From NCBI RefSeq assembly GCF_003123725.1, contig NZ_QETA01000004.1, positions 186,001 to 250,000 of the forward strand: 64,000 nucleotides of DNA. The letters are read 5' to 3'. A model generated the notes under the pieces. It was not told the DNA's origin, did not search any database, and was given only the letters and a program-made list of their open reading frames with translations. Shown here piece by piece: positions 7,661 through 16,494 of this stretch (within the stretch, counting starts at the first letter, position 1; each line of letters begins with the position of its first letter). The position numbers were made by a program, and so were the translations under genes. The stretch is from Corticimicrobacter populi (GTDB lineage: Bacteria > Pseudomonadota > Gammaproteobacteria > Burkholderiales > Burkholderiaceae_B).

Positions 7661-10059
7661 GATGCGAGCTCCTGTTCGGGGGCGTCGAGATCGGAGGGAT
7701 GGCCCTTGCCGTCAAGCGCGGCGCGTTCGCGGGGTGTCAGCAACCTGTCTCGCGACAGTCCTGCGAGTGTGGCGGCAGCATCGACGGCATGTGCCCAACT
7801 GCAGCGGTTGGCGAACAGCAGGCCCGCTGTATCGAGCGTGCCGCCCCGGCTGATGTAACCCAGTGCAGTGGTGCCTGCCGGGCCGTTGTCGATGCGGCGC
7901 AGCACGCCCAGCATGGGTTCGGGCCGGGTGTGGCAGAGCAGTACGCGCGCCAGTCTGGCAGGGAAGAGGGTCGCCAGCGTTGCGTCGTCGAGCGCGAACT
8001 CCGCTTCGATGGCATCGCGTGGAGTACGCAGGCGGCCCGGTTCGAGAATGACCGTGACGCAGGCGGAGATTCCCTGACGCGACAGCCGCCCGTGGGCCTT
8101 GATGGCCTCATCAAGCTGGTAGGCACCGATGGCCACCAGTTGTACCTGTGCCTGGTCGGGGGTGCCCACGACATGCGCAGCCCCCTCTCGAACCAGGGCC
8201 TGTGCGGCGTTGGCATCGAGCCGCTGGGGCAGGTTGCGCTTGGAGACGATCAGGCAGGCAATCTGGCCGCGTCCGGCATAGATATCGCGCAGGGCGGCCA
8301 TGGCGCTGTTGGAGTCCACGGGAAACATGACGCGGGACGTGTCGGACATTTCACCGAGCAGCGCCTCGCCAATGCTCGGATCCTGGTGGGACTGCTCGTT
8401 CTTGGCGTTTTCCCAGGTATGCGAGGTGACGATCAGCGGTACGCCAATCCAGCCTGGTGCCTGACCGAGATCCCGCTGGTGGCGGGCAAAGATGATGTCC
8501 TGGCGCAGCTCGCCCAGCATTTTCATGGCAAAGGCTTCGTAGCTGACGATGAGGTTCAGCCCCGCCTTGTTACCCAATGCTGCGGCGGCCACGGCTTCCT
8601 CGTTCAGTGCCGTGATGATGGCCCCCTGCACAGATTCGGCGATGCCGGGCTCGGGCTCGTTGACCCGGTGCTTCAGGTGCGCCAGCGTTTGGCCCATCTG
8701 GTTGCTGGCCAGTTCGTCCGGGTTGCCGACTCGGGGCCGCAGGCCCGGATTGGACTCGACCAGTTGCACGAACCAGCGATCCAGATCCTGCATGGCGCAG
8801 CCGGGCGTGCCATCGGCTGTCACCCATGCCGGTTCGGGCAGGGATGGGGCCTGGGGATGACGGTTTGCCAGCGGATGGCGGCTTTCCGGTGCGCGTTGCT
8901 GGGACGCCTGTACGGACAGTGCCTGGATTGCATCATCCAGTATGTCGGTCGGCACGAACAGCTTGCGTGCGGCGTCGTTGAATGTGTCGCGGGCCTGGGC
9001 GCTGGCATGGGGGTTGCCGCCCAGCGGCAGGTTGTGCGCGGCGTTGGTGTCCGCCCCTGGAAAACCGTAGCCTTTGATCGTATCGGCGATGACATAGGGC
9101 AATCTGGCCGGGTAGCGCCGGTCGGGATCGGCTGCAAAGTCCTGCAGCCCGTCTTCGGCCTGGAGAATGGCCCAGGCGAATGCGGCTGGATCACGGCCAT
9201 CGATGATGACGGGGTCGAATCCATGACTGTGCATCTGTGCCGCCAGCCAGGGGGCACCGCCTTCCTGGGCGATCTGCGTGCGTTCCTCAATGCGTCGGCC
9301 ATTCAGAATCATGACCGGCACCGACAGGCCGCTGTCTTCGGCACGCCACCAGCGCGTGGCCCAGTCAGAGCCGCGCTGTTCCTCAAAGGCACCGTCGCTC
9401 AGGAAGGCCACCAGGCTTTCGCCGGGGAGCGGCATATGGATGTATTGCAGCGAGGCAAAGCCCAGGTAGCCGCCTTCCGATATCGCGCCTGCCGTATTCG
9501 GGCCGGCATGGCTGCCCAGTGGCACGGCAGGGCGGCCATGGGCATCGATGGCATAGGAGTAGAAATCCGCTGCCAATTGCGACAGGCCGCGCTCGGTGCG
9601 ATCGTAGCGACCACGCTGTGCGTCGGAAACATCGCCGGTCAGCGCATTGACGGCTTCGATGGCTGCCACGCAATGGCCCTGGCCCATCAGCCAGCCACGC
9701 GTCGTGCCGCTCAGAGCGTTGGCCAGCAGATAGCCGACGAAAGCCGGCACCATGTTGAGTGCGCCGCCGGTATGCCCCTCGGGCGTGGGCTTGAAGTCTT
9801 CTGCCTGCAACGGTGCGCCTGACAGCCTGACCCGCTGTGCATAGGTCATGTGCACCACGGTCCACATGGCGGCACTGGTCAGTCGGTCGGCGGCAGCCAG
9901 CATGCGCCAGGCGGTGTCGGCGCTGGTGAACCGGCCGTTTTCCACGCCACGGGCGATCAGGCCGGTCACGCGCTCGATGGTCTCGGGCGTGTGCTGGATC
10001 AGGCCATAGCCTTGCTGCCAGTGATTCAGGGAGGGCGGGTTGTCGTCGAAAGGCTGCAT
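7654..10059 (-). CDS. Divergent phosphoketolase/transketolase-family ThDP enzyme
   Basis: The 801-residue protein matches the phosphoketolase superfamily in length and layout (N-terminal ThDP-binding, central, C-terminal domains). Recognisable pieces are GHTGGALNMVP, MGQGHCVAAIEA, a diphosphate-binding region SDGAFEEQRGSDWATRWW leading to ILNGRRIEERT, and SHTWENAKNEQSHQDP. It departs from classical Xfp, where the first motif reads GHWGTTPGLNF-like and the ThDP loop GDGEAETGP. Proteins of this divergent group have been labelled phosphoketolase family or xylulose-5-phosphate 3-epimerase in databases. The start has an AGGAG site. It is first in a two-gene operon with a beta-CASP hydrolase. Exact reaction is not certain. 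Confidence 0.88.
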   Translation of the reverse strand: MQPFDDNPPSLNHWQQGYGLIQHTPETIERVTGLIARGVENGRFTSADTAWRMLAAADRLTSAAMWTVVHMTYAQRVRLSGAPLQAEDFKPTPEGHTGGALNMVPAFVGYLLANALSGTTRGWLMGQGHCVAAIEAVNALTGDVSDAQRGRYDRTERGLSQLAADFYSYAIDAHGRPAVPLGSHAGPNTAGAISEGGYLGFASLQYIHMPLPGESLVAFLSDGAFEEQRGSDWATRWWRAEDSGLSVPVMILNGRRIEERTQIAQEGGAPWLAAQMHSHGFDPVIIDGRDPAAFAWAILQAEDGLQDFAADPDRRYPARLPYVIADTIKGYGFPGADTNAAHNLPLGGNPHASAQARDTFNDAARKLFVPTDILDDAIQALSVQASQQRAPESRHPLANRHPQAPSLPEPAWVTADGTPGCAMQDLDRWFVQLVESNPGLRPRVGNPDELASNQMGQTLAHLKHRVNEPEPGIAESVQGAIITALNEEAVAAAALGNKAGLNLIVSYEAFAMKMLGELRQDIIFARHQRDLGQAPGWIGVPLIVTSHTWENAKNEQSHQDPSIGEALLGEMSDTSRVMFPVDSNSAMAALRDIYAGRGQIACLIVSKRNLPQRLDANAAQALVREGAAHVVGTPDQAQVQLVAIGAYQLDEAIKAHGRLSRQGISACVTVILEPGRLRTPRDAIEAEFALDDATLATLFPARLARVLLCHTRPEPMLGVLRRIDNGPAGTTALGYISRGGTLDTAGLLFANRCSWAHAVDAAATLAGLSRDRLLTPRERAALDGKGHPSDLDAPEQELASC

Positions 10060-10238
10060 AGGTCTCCTGGCTGCTTTGTGGCAGTACGGCTGCGCGGAAT
10101 TGTTATGGTCTTGTGTTGGATGGTAACAACTTTACCGAATCGACGGTGATCTGTCGTCATGGTGCATGGATTGCCGCAATACCCCTGCGAATCACGTTAC
10201 TATCGACTGTTTCTGATTGCTGCATCCGGTATTCCGAC
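10060..10238. promoter_or_regulatory. Divergent intergenic region: phosphoketolase-like gene / cytochrome b562
   Basis: This 179-bp region separates divergent genes and must hold both promoters. The minus-strand gene has an AGGAG site directly before its ATG. Candidate AT-rich -10 elements are seen on both strands (CATAAC for the leftward gene, TACTAT near 10200 for the rightward gene) but neither has a convincing -35 partner. Confidence 0.35.
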
Positions 10239-10673
10239 ATGAACAAGTACACCGTTTCTGCCCTGATCGCGATTGTGGCCGTGGTGGCCGGCCTGATGGC
10301 GCTGGGCCACTACGGGTTGGGCAATGATTCGCAGGCGCGCAGCCTGCAGACCAATATGAAGCAGATCCAGCGCAGCTACAAGGCTGCTCTCAAGGCAGAG
10401 GACCTGCAGACGCTGCTGGGCAGCCTCAACGAGATGAAGGCCGCCGCCGCCGAGGCCCGCACGCAGACGCCACGTTCCATCTATGGCGAAGCCGCTGATA
10501 GCGCAGACATGCAGGACTACACGGCAGGGATGGACCGGCTGTTGAAGCAGATCGATGAAGCGGTGGATCTGGCCAGCCAGGGGCGTCTGTCGGAGTTGCC
10601 GGCACTCTTCGACAATATGGATGCTGTCAAGGAAGAGTTCCACGAACGTTTCGAGTCGATGATTCAGTCCTGA
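10239..10673 (+). CDS. cybC: Cytochrome b562 family protein
   Basis: The 144-residue protein has an N-terminal hydrophobic signal/anchor (about 5-25) and then a four-helix-bundle cytochrome b562 domain. The axial-ligand motifs are present: NMKQI early in helix 1 (Met) and EFHERF in the last helix (His), matching the Met/His heme ligands of E. coli cytochrome b562. Middle-helix strings MKAAAAEARTQTP and MQDYTAGMDRLLKQIDEA also match the family. The ATG at 10239 gives the typical signal peptide; a longer in-frame extension is not supported. It is a periplasmic electron carrier of unclear role. Confidence 0.88.
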   Translation: MNKYTVSALIAIVAVVAGLMALGHYGLGNDSQARSLQTNMKQIQRSYKAALKAEDLQTLLGSLNEMKAAAAEARTQTPRSIYGEAADSADMQDYTAGMDRLLKQIDEAVDLASQGRLSELPALFDNMDAVKEEFHERFESMIQS

Positions 10674-10743
10674 TCCGTTCTGAAGATCGATACGCACGGG
10701 GCTATCCACATACAGCCTGGTCGTTCTGGGCAAAGACATTTCC

Positions 10744-11406
10744 ATGCATACGTACCGGACACGCCAATATGACGTCTGTCTTTTGCTGGCAGCACCCGAT
10801 GCACCCAGAATCTGGGAATATGCCGTCTGGCAGCGTCTCGTGCCAGCACTGACCCCCTTACTGTCATCCGAACGGGGGCGTACCTCGGTTCGCATGACGC
10901 AATTCGACCAGACGCAAACCGGCTCGCCGAACCAGACCTATGTCCGGTTTGGGCAAATCGGCTGGAACGAAAAATCCCATCGCCGCTGGACGCACGCCTC
11001 TCCCGATACCGAGGTATTGTCCCGCTCATGGGAGTTTTGTGGTGCAGCTGGATGGGCGCCTGGGCCGAGCAAATGCAGCGATTGCCCACCGGATGGTTTC
11101 CTGGCCGTGCGCAATGCACTGGATGGCGGGCAAGCTTCGGATGATTGCCGGTTTGCCTATTCAGTGCTGCTGGCGGTGGCCATTGATCGGCCCGACGCCA
11201 CACAGTCGCTGAACGGAGCCATTGCGGCACTTGATATCACGATTCCCCACGTCTTGCTGGTCGGTACCCGGCGGACCTGGTCGGAAGAGGGGATGTCTCT
11301 GACCGACTGCGATACCTTTGGCGCCCCCTTCAAGCCAGGGCCGCAACACACAGCAGCGCCGAGCCTCGATATGCTTAAAGGCAACTGGCAGGTCCTGACG
11401 GTTTGA
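10744..11406 (+). CDS. Hypothetical protein
   Basis: The 220-residue soluble protein has no signal peptide or membrane segment. It is not recognised. It has a Trp/Cys/Pro-rich middle (WEFCGAAGWAPGPSKCSD and CPPDGFLAVRN) that looks like real conserved protein rather than chance translation, and two CxxC-like spaced cysteines. Base composition is somewhat less GC-rich than the neighbours. It begins 70 bp after cytochrome b562 on the same strand and ends 10 bp from the convergent ABC operon. Overlapping minus-strand frames exist but have worse composition. Function unknown; a secreted-toxin immunity protein or an enzyme fragment are both possible. Confidence 0.55.
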   Translation: MHTYRTRQYDVCLLLAAPDAPRIWEYAVWQRLVPALTPLLSSERGRTSVRMTQFDQTQTGSPNQTYVRFGQIGWNEKSHRRWTHASPDTEVLSRSWEFCGAAGWAPGPSKCSDCPPDGFLAVRNALDGGQASDDCRFAYSVLLAVAIDRPDATQSLNGAIAALDITIPHVLLVGTRRTWSEEGMSLTDCDTFGAPFKPGPQHTAAPSLDMLKGNWQVLTV

Positions 11407-11415
11407 CGGCGCGGC

Positions 11416-12402
11416 TCAATCCAGTTCCAGCACAGCGGCAGGATCGATCTGCAACAGCACGCTCGAACCTGCAGGCAGCAGGTCGGCACTGCTGCGGTTG
11501 AGCGCATCGACCTGCAGCGTTACGCCCCGCGCCTCGACCTGGTAGCGCACCACGTTGCCCAGCAGGCTGCGCTGGCGCACCATGCCCTCGATGCCAGTAT
11601 CGGCAAAGCGGATGGTTTCGGGCCGGATGGCGGCCGCGCGGGTACGGATTTCGCCCAGTAGCCGGCTGGCGGCATCCGGATCCAGCAAGTTGTAGTGACC
11701 GATGAAACCGGCGGCAAAGGTATTGACCGGTGCGGTATACAGTGTTTCGGCATCGGCGTTCTGCACGATGCTGCCCTTGTCCATCAGCAGGATGCGGTCC
11801 GACAGGGCCAGGGCCTCTTCCTGGTCGTGTGTGACGAAGATTGTGGTCAGTTGCAGCTCGTGCTGGATGCGTCGGATCTGCTCGCGCAGATGGCGTCGGA
11901 TGCGGGCATCCAGCGCCGACAGGGGCTCATCCAGCAGCAAGAGGCGCGGCCGGGTGACCAGCGAACGTGCCAGTGCCACGCGCTGGCATTGTCCACCCGA
12001 TAACTGACGGGGATAGCGGTCGGCATAGCTTTGCAGCTCGACCAGTTCCAGCATTTCTCCTACGCGCCGGGTGGTTTCGTGCTCGGGTGTCTGTTGCATG
12101 CGCAGCCCGAACGCGACGTTCTGCGCGACTGTCATGTTCGGAAACAGCGCATAGTGCTGGAAGACCATGCCGATGTGCCGTTGCTGTGGCGGCAGGTGTG
12201 TGATGTTTTCGCCGTCCAGCATGATCCGGCCCCGATCCACTTCGGCCAGGCCGGCGATGCAGCGCAGCAGCGTGGACTTGCCGCAGCCGGAGGGGCCCAG
12301 CAGGGTGATGAATTCTCCCTGTGCGATGCGGCATTCGATTTGGCTGAATACCGGGGTGGCACCGTAGCGCTTGTCCAGATCCTGCAGCAGCAGATAACTC
12401 AT
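11416..12402 (-). CDS. ABC importer ATP-binding protein (PotA/FbpC type)
   Basis: The 328-residue ATPase has Walker A GPSGCGKST, signature LSGGQCQRVALAR, Walker B LLLLDEPLSALD and the switch His in IFVTHDQEEA. A C-terminal TOBE-like domain (about 240-328) is typical of the MOI/CUT1 importers for iron, polyamines, phosphonates and similar solutes. Its ATG overlaps the stop of the upstream permease gene (ATGA). It is the last gene of a four-gene operon: binding protein, two permeases, ATPase. The substrate cannot be read from the sequence. Confidence 0.92.
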   Translation of the reverse strand: MSYLLLQDLDKRYGATPVFSQIECRIAQGEFITLLGPSGCGKSTLLRCIAGLAEVDRGRIMLDGENITHLPPQQRHIGMVFQHYALFPNMTVAQNVAFGLRMQQTPEHETTRRVGEMLELVELQSYADRYPRQLSGGQCQRVALARSLVTRPRLLLLDEPLSALDARIRRHLREQIRRIQHELQLTTIFVTHDQEEALALSDRILLMDKGSIVQNADAETLYTAPVNTFAAGFIGHYNLLDPDAASRLLGEIRTRAAAIRPETIRFADTGIEGMVRQRSLLGNVVRYQVEARGVTLQVDALNRSSADLLPAGSSVLLQIDPAAVLELD

Positions 12403-13259
12403 ACCGTGTCCTTGTTCAGTCGGCGGGCAGCCCAGGTGACCAGCACCACGAAAGCGAAGTATGAAATCACCAGTGCGCTGGTGAAGTGACCGCTGTCGTT
12501 GCGCATGTTGTAAAGGTAGACCTGCAGGGTTTCGTAGCGGCTGCCTGCCAGCAGATTGGCGAAGACGAACTCACCGAACAGGAAACTGAACGACAGAAAG
12601 ACAGAAATCATCAGTCCGGTGCGAAGGTTGGGCAGTACCACCAGCCAGGCGGCGCGCCAGGTGCTGGCACCCAGCAGGTGCGCGGCATCGAGCAGATCCT
12701 GCAACTGGATGGCCTGCAGGCTGTTGCTCAGTGTGCGGTAGATGAAAGGCAGGGCAATGGTAAAAAAACAGCCGATCAGTATCCAGGGCGTGCCGGCCAG
12801 CGGCAGTGGCCCACCCGAAAAAAGCTGCATCAACCCGACCGATGACACCACGGGTGGAATGGCAAAGGGCAGCAGGATCAGGATGTTCATCCAGCGGTCC
12901 ATGCGTGGAAAGCGGCTGTGGATCGCCAGCATCAACGGCAGGATCAGGCACAGCGACACCACCAGTGCGCCCAGGCAGACCAGCAGCGACCGGCCGAACG
13001 CAGCCAGGAACCGGGTGTCGGACCACAGGGCGATATACCACTTGAAGGTCAGCCCGCTGGGCAGGATGGTAGCGGACCAGGAGGTCGAGAGCGAATACAG
13101 CAGGGTGCCCAGCACTGGCAGCATCAGCATGGCCAGCAGCATCAGCACGATGATGCGGTGCAGCCAGGGGACGGGCGGGCGCAGCGGGCGGTTGCTGGAC
13201 AGGTCCGGACGGGCTGGAGGCGCAGATGCCCCTGCGGACGGATGTTCAATGGATGGCAT
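12399..13259 (-). CDS. ABC importer permease (second subunit)
   Basis: The 286-residue protein has six predicted helices and the BPD_transp_1 EAA-like loop (DAAHLLGASTWRAAWLVVLPNLRTG, ends DAAHLLGAS and VLPNLRTG). The N terminus is a Pro/Ala-rich cytoplasmic tail. It overlaps the first permease gene by 14 bp and the ATPase gene by 4 bp, indicating strict operon coupling. It forms the membrane channel with the product of the gene just upstream. Confidence 0.9.
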   Translation of the reverse strand: MPSIEHPSAGASAPPARPDLSSNRPLRPPVPWLHRIIVLMLLAMLMLPVLGTLLYSLSTSWSATILPSGLTFKWYIALWSDTRFLAAFGRSLLVCLGALVVSLCLILPLMLAIHSRFPRMDRWMNILILLPFAIPPVVSSVGLMQLFSGGPLPLAGTPWILIGCFFTIALPFIYRTLSNSLQAIQLQDLLDAAHLLGASTWRAAWLVVLPNLRTGLMISVFLSFSFLFGEFVFANLLAGSRYETLQVYLYNMRNDSGHFTSALVISYFAFVVLVTWAARRLNKDTV

Positions 13260-14091
13260 GGTGGCTCCTGCGCAGCAGCCACTGGTGCACCAGCGTGATC
13301 AGCGCCATCAGGCCGACCAGGCACAGCGCCAGCGCACTAGCCATGTTGGGATCAAGAAACAGGTCGCCGGCCACCAGTGAGGCGATGCGGATCGGCAGAA
13401 TATTGAAATTGCCTGTGGTCAGCGCATACACCGTGGCGTAGGCCCCCAGCGCGTTGGCCAGCAGGATCACGAAGGTTCCCAGCAGTGCCGGTGCCAGCAC
13501 AGGCAGCCCGATGTGGCGCCAGTATTGCCAGGGGCCGGCCCCCAACAGGGCGGCCGATTCACGCCAGTCCTCGCGCAGGGCGTCGAAGGCCGGGTACAGC
13601 AGCAGGATGCCCAGCGGGATCTGGAAATAGGTATAGAGCACGATCAGGCCGGTCTTGGAGTAGAGGTTGAAATCCTCTATCCAGCCCCACTGCTTGAGCA
13701 GCAGCGTCAGCGCACCATTGAAACCCAACAGGATGATGAAGGCGAAGGCCAGCGGCACGCCGGTGAAATTGCTGGCCATGTTCGACAGAGACAGCACGGC
13801 ATCGCGCAGGCGGCCCCCCGAGCGGCGCAGTGAATGGCAGCCCTGCAGGGCAATCAGCAGCCCGATCAGGCTGGACCAGAAGGCGATTTCCAGGCTGTGC
13901 CGGATCGCCTGCCGGTAAAAGGCCGAGGCCAGTATCTCGCGAAAATTGTCCAGCCCCCAGCCCTGTGGGCCGGCAAAGCCGTGCAGCACGACCCAGGCCA
14001 GCGGCGCGAGCTGGAACACGGCAAAGAAAAGAACAAAGGGCAGCATGCAGAGAACTGCCCAGCCTTTGCCGGAAAGTGCCGGTTTCTTCAT
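13246..14091 (-). CDS. ABC importer permease (first subunit)
   Basis: The 281-residue protein has six predicted helices and an EAA loop (ESAALLGAGPWQYWRHIGLP). The ATG at 14091 forms an ATGA overlap with the binding-protein stop, matching the coupling style of the rest of the operon; a start 30 bp further upstream would overlap more and has no better ribosome site. It pairs with the second permease for transport. Confidence 0.9.
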   Translation of the reverse strand: MKKPALSGKGWAVLCMLPFVLFFAVFQLAPLAWVVLHGFAGPQGWGLDNFREILASAFYRQAIRHSLEIAFWSSLIGLLIALQGCHSLRRSGGRLRDAVLSLSNMASNFTGVPLAFAFIILLGFNGALTLLLKQWGWIEDFNLYSKTGLIVLYTYFQIPLGILLLYPAFDALREDWRESAALLGAGPWQYWRHIGLPVLAPALLGTFVILLANALGAYATVYALTTGNFNILPIRIASLVAGDLFLDPNMASALALCLVGLMALITLVHQWLLRRSHHAIH

Positions 14092-15140
14092 TTCATGTGC
14101 AGGATGACCTGTTCCTGCCACAGTCGCGGCAGGGCCTTGGATGTGGCTTCCCAGGCGGCGGCATCACGGATCGGCTGGGCCTTGGCGTACTGTTCCTGCG
14201 GCAGCAGCTTGGCCTGCACATCGGCGGGCAGGTTCAGGTGTTCGGCCCGGATCGGACGGGCATGCCCCTTGGCCAGGTTGATCTGGCCCGCATCGGACAG
14301 GATGTACTCGCGCGTCAGCTTGGCGGCATTGGGGTGTTTGGCCCACTTGTTGATGATCGTGGTATAGCCGGAGGTGATGGAGCCATCCGATGGAATCACC
14401 ACTTCGAAGCGTTCGCGGTCGATCTGGTCACGGTAGTTCAGACCATTGAAATCCCAGACCACGCCCACTTCGATTTCGCCTTTCTCCAGCGTTTGGATCG
14501 TCGGGTTGGCCAGTGACAGGCGGCCCTGGCGCGCGAGATCAGCATACAGGTCCAGTGCGGGCTTGACGTCGGATTCATTGCCGCCCAATGCGACAGCGGC
14601 TGCCAGTACGCCGTTGACGGCCTGCGCGGCCTTGCTGACGTCGCCGGCCGATACCTTGTAGCTGCCGGTGCGCAGGTCAGCCCAACTGCGGGGCGCATTC
14701 TGGACCAGCTGTTTGTTGACAATGAAGGCGATGGTGCCGGTATAGGCCAGCATCCAGTGACCATCGGCATCCTTGGCCCAGTCCGGGATCTGCGCCCAGG
14801 TCGAGGGCTTGAAGGGCTGCGTCACGCCCTGCTGTACCGCGATAGGGCCGAAGGAGGCTCCGACGTCGCCGATGTCGGCGGTGGCGTCATCTTTTTCGGC
14901 GGCGAACTTGGCGATTTCCTGTGCCGAACTCATGTCGGTATCGGTGTGCGCCAGACCGTAGAGCCTGTTCAGATCAGCCCAGGTGTCCTTCCAGTTGGCC
15001 CAACTGTCGGGCATGCCCACGCTGTTGACCGTGCCTTCGGCACGGGCGGCCTGCTCCAGAGCCTGGAGATCGTCGGCCTGGGCCGTGCAGCTCAGCGCCA
15101 GCAGGCCGGCAGTCAGGGTAAAACGCATTCCTTGGTTCAT
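14088..15140 (-). CDS. Periplasmic solute-binding protein of ABC importer (family 1)
   Basis: The 350-residue protein has a signal peptide ending near CTAQADD (cleavage after about residue 22). The mature part is a type II periplasmic binding protein of the ferric/polyamine/2-aminoethylphosphonate group: features include SWANWKDTWADL, the DIGDVGASFG hinge region and VVWDFNGLNYRDQ. The start has an AAGGA site 6 bp away. It is the first gene of the operon, and the promoter should lie in the 134 bp upstream that contain the poly-C tracts. Candidate ligands are Fe3+, polyamines or phosphonates; none can be chosen. Confidence 0.9.
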   Translation of the reverse strand: MNQGMRFTLTAGLLALSCTAQADDLQALEQAARAEGTVNSVGMPDSWANWKDTWADLNRLYGLAHTDTDMSSAQEIAKFAAEKDDATADIGDVGASFGPIAVQQGVTQPFKPSTWAQIPDWAKDADGHWMLAYTGTIAFIVNKQLVQNAPRSWADLRTGSYKVSAGDVSKAAQAVNGVLAAAVALGGNESDVKPALDLYADLARQGRLSLANPTIQTLEKGEIEVGVVWDFNGLNYRDQIDRERFEVVIPSDGSITSGYTTIINKWAKHPNAAKLTREYILSDAGQINLAKGHARPIRAEHLNLPADVQAKLLPQEQYAKAQPIRDAAAWEATSKALPRLWQEQVILHMK

Positions 15141-15200
15141 CGCAGGTCCTTGTTCGGGAAAGGGGAGAGGGGCGCGCGATGCGCAAAGGATGCAGTCTAT

Positions 15201-15237
15201 GGGGGGGATATGACAGTTTTGTGATCGGGGGGGGGGG
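15201..15237 (-). repeat. Two poly(C) tracts upstream of the ABC operon (C7 and C11 on the coding strand)
   Basis: On the + strand there are seven G at 15201-15207 and eleven G at 15227-15237. Relative to the ABC operon (minus strand) these are a C7 tract about 60 bp and a C11 tract about 87 bp before the binding-protein ATG. Between them lie CTGTCATAT, a possible -35/-10 region. Homopolymers of this length are prone to slipped-strand mispairing and in Bordetella fim promoters cause phase variation. Whether this tract controls the operon is inference. Confidence 0.7.
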
Positions 15238-15274
15238 CGGTCCGGGCTGGCCGGACGATTGTGTATGTCTGGTG

Positions 15275-15691
15275 TCAGACGTGCGCGGTTTCGTAGGCCA
15301 GGATGATGGTCAGGAGATGCCCCATGAATGCGCGTTGATCACGGATTGCTTCGTCGAAGACCAGCGCCAGGCTTGCGAACAGGTCGCCAAAATCACAGTC
15401 CGGTTGTTCAAGATAATCATCGATGATGGCGATGAAATTCTGGCGTTCCCGGTCGGAAAAGGCCAGGTATTCTGCCTGCAGGAACATGTCGCATGCTGTT
15501 GACAGATCTTGCCGGTTGTTGGGATTCAGTCCCTTGAGCCGGGGTGTTAGGGCATGGTCGAAGTAGTTGGCATCGAAGACCTTGAGCAGACTAACCAGCG
15601 TGTCGATGTGGTGTATTTGCATAGGGGTTGCGATTTTAATGTGATGTGGTACTATTGTAGGATGTTGCACGGGTGTGCACATATGATTCAT
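15275..15691 (-). CDS. Hypothetical small soluble protein
   Basis: Up to 138 residues; the more natural start is the Met at 15622 (MQIHHIDTLVSLL), giving 115 residues, since the upstream part is His/Pro-rich and lacks a ribosome site, but neither start has a strong one. The body is helical and acidic (DYLEQPDCDFGDLFASLALVFDEA as ends DYLEQPDC and LALVFDEA) with no membrane segments. I do not recognise the family. It is transcribed toward the ABC importer operon but separated from it by the poly-C region. Confidence 0.5.
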   Translation of the reverse strand: MNHMCTPVQHPTIVPHHIKIATPMQIHHIDTLVSLLKVFDANYFDHALTPRLKGLNPNNRQDLSTACDMFLQAEYLAFSDRERQNFIAIIDDYLEQPDCDFGDLFASLALVFDEAIRDQRAFMGHLLTIILAYETAHV

Positions 15692-15895
15692 TAGAAACGC
15701 AACGCCCGTAAACGTGTTCTCATTCCTTGCCGGATTGCCGTCATTCGGCTCCAGTCTCCCGGTAGCCCCTCGCCTGCAGCGAATATCCCTGCAAGCCAGC
15801 CGCAGATAGAGTTCAGTCGCATGCGCTTGAGCGCAATCGTTTAGTTACCCAGTTTTGTCTGATGCATGGTGATTGATCCGGCATCGAAGGTTTTT

Positions 15896-16144
15896 ATGTA
15901 TCCATCCATACAGGTCGGCAAGTACCTGGTGTCTCCTCTGGTTCGTCGTGACCATGCCGGGCGTTATGTCGCCTCGGTATCGATTCGCAGCGGTCACGCC
16001 AGTATGACCCAGGATCGCCTGATGCGGTTTACGCCGCTTTTCGACTCGGCCGAGGCCGCAGTCCGTTTCGCCAAGACCGAAGCGTTCAGTTATATCCGTA
16101 CCCGTTCGCAGCCCGCTGCGCGCAAGGGAATGTTGTCGGCATGA
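15896..16144 (+). CDS. Hypothetical small protein upstream of infA
   Basis: The 82-residue protein starts at the ATG preceded by GAAGG with 5-nt spacing; an upstream in-frame ATG at 15866 lacks a site. It begins [18 protein letters not shown] and is basic, with no signal peptide. I do not recognise a named domain. Its stop overlaps the ATG of the IF-1 gene (ATGA), so it is translationally coupled to it and probably expressed under the same conditions, perhaps cold shock given the neighbouring cold-shock gene. Confidence 0.72.
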   Translation: MYPSIQVGKYLVSPLVRRDHAGRYVASVSIRSGHASMTQDRLMRFTPLFDSAEAAVRFAKTEAFSYIRTRSQPAARKGMLSA

Positions 16145-16401
16145 GCAAAGAAGAATTGATTGCCATGTCTGGCGTCGTTGACGAAGTTTTGCCCGATTCA
16201 CGTTTTCGGGTTACGCTCGAAAATGGTCACAAAGTTATTGCCTATACCGGTGGCAAGATGCGCAAGCACCATATTCGCATTTTGGCCGGAGATAATGTTT
16301 CTCTGGAAATGTCGCCTTATGACTTGACCAAGGGACGCATCACTTTCAGGCATCTCAATAAAGATCGCGCCGCACCCGAAAAACGGGCGTACAGGCGATA
16401 G
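16141..16401 (+). CDS. infA: Translation initiation factor IF-1 (second, non-canonical copy type)
   Basis: The 86-residue protein is an S1/OB-fold IF-1: [20 protein letters not shown] then IRILAGDNV and [14 protein letters not shown] align along the whole E. coli factor. It has an extra basic C-terminal tail of about 14 residues ([14 protein letters not shown]). Betaproteobacteria often have one infA in the ribosomal-protein operon and a second near a cold-shock gene; this context fits the second kind. It is coupled by ATGA to the small gene upstream. Confidence 0.94.
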   Translation: MSKEELIAMSGVVDEVLPDSRFRVTLENGHKVIAYTGGKMRKHHIRILAGDNVSLEMSPYDLTKGRITFRHLNKDRAAPEKRAYRR

Positions 16402-16494
16402 TCGGCAGCGGACAACGCATGCCATTCGCCCGCAGCGGGCACAAGGAAGTTTCCTCTCCGGGAATTTCTTATTTTTTTACCAAGGAAGTATATT

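Noticed and set aside
7699-9822. 707-codon plus-strand open frame
   Set aside because: Fully antisense to the phosphoketolase-family gene, which has conserved motifs throughout; the translation shows no domain.
10200-11230. Two overlapping minus-strand frames opposite cytochrome b562 and the unknown gene
   Set aside because: They overlap the well-supported cytochrome gene on the other strand and lack ribosome-binding sites; their Arg/Ser-rich translation looks like antisense noise.
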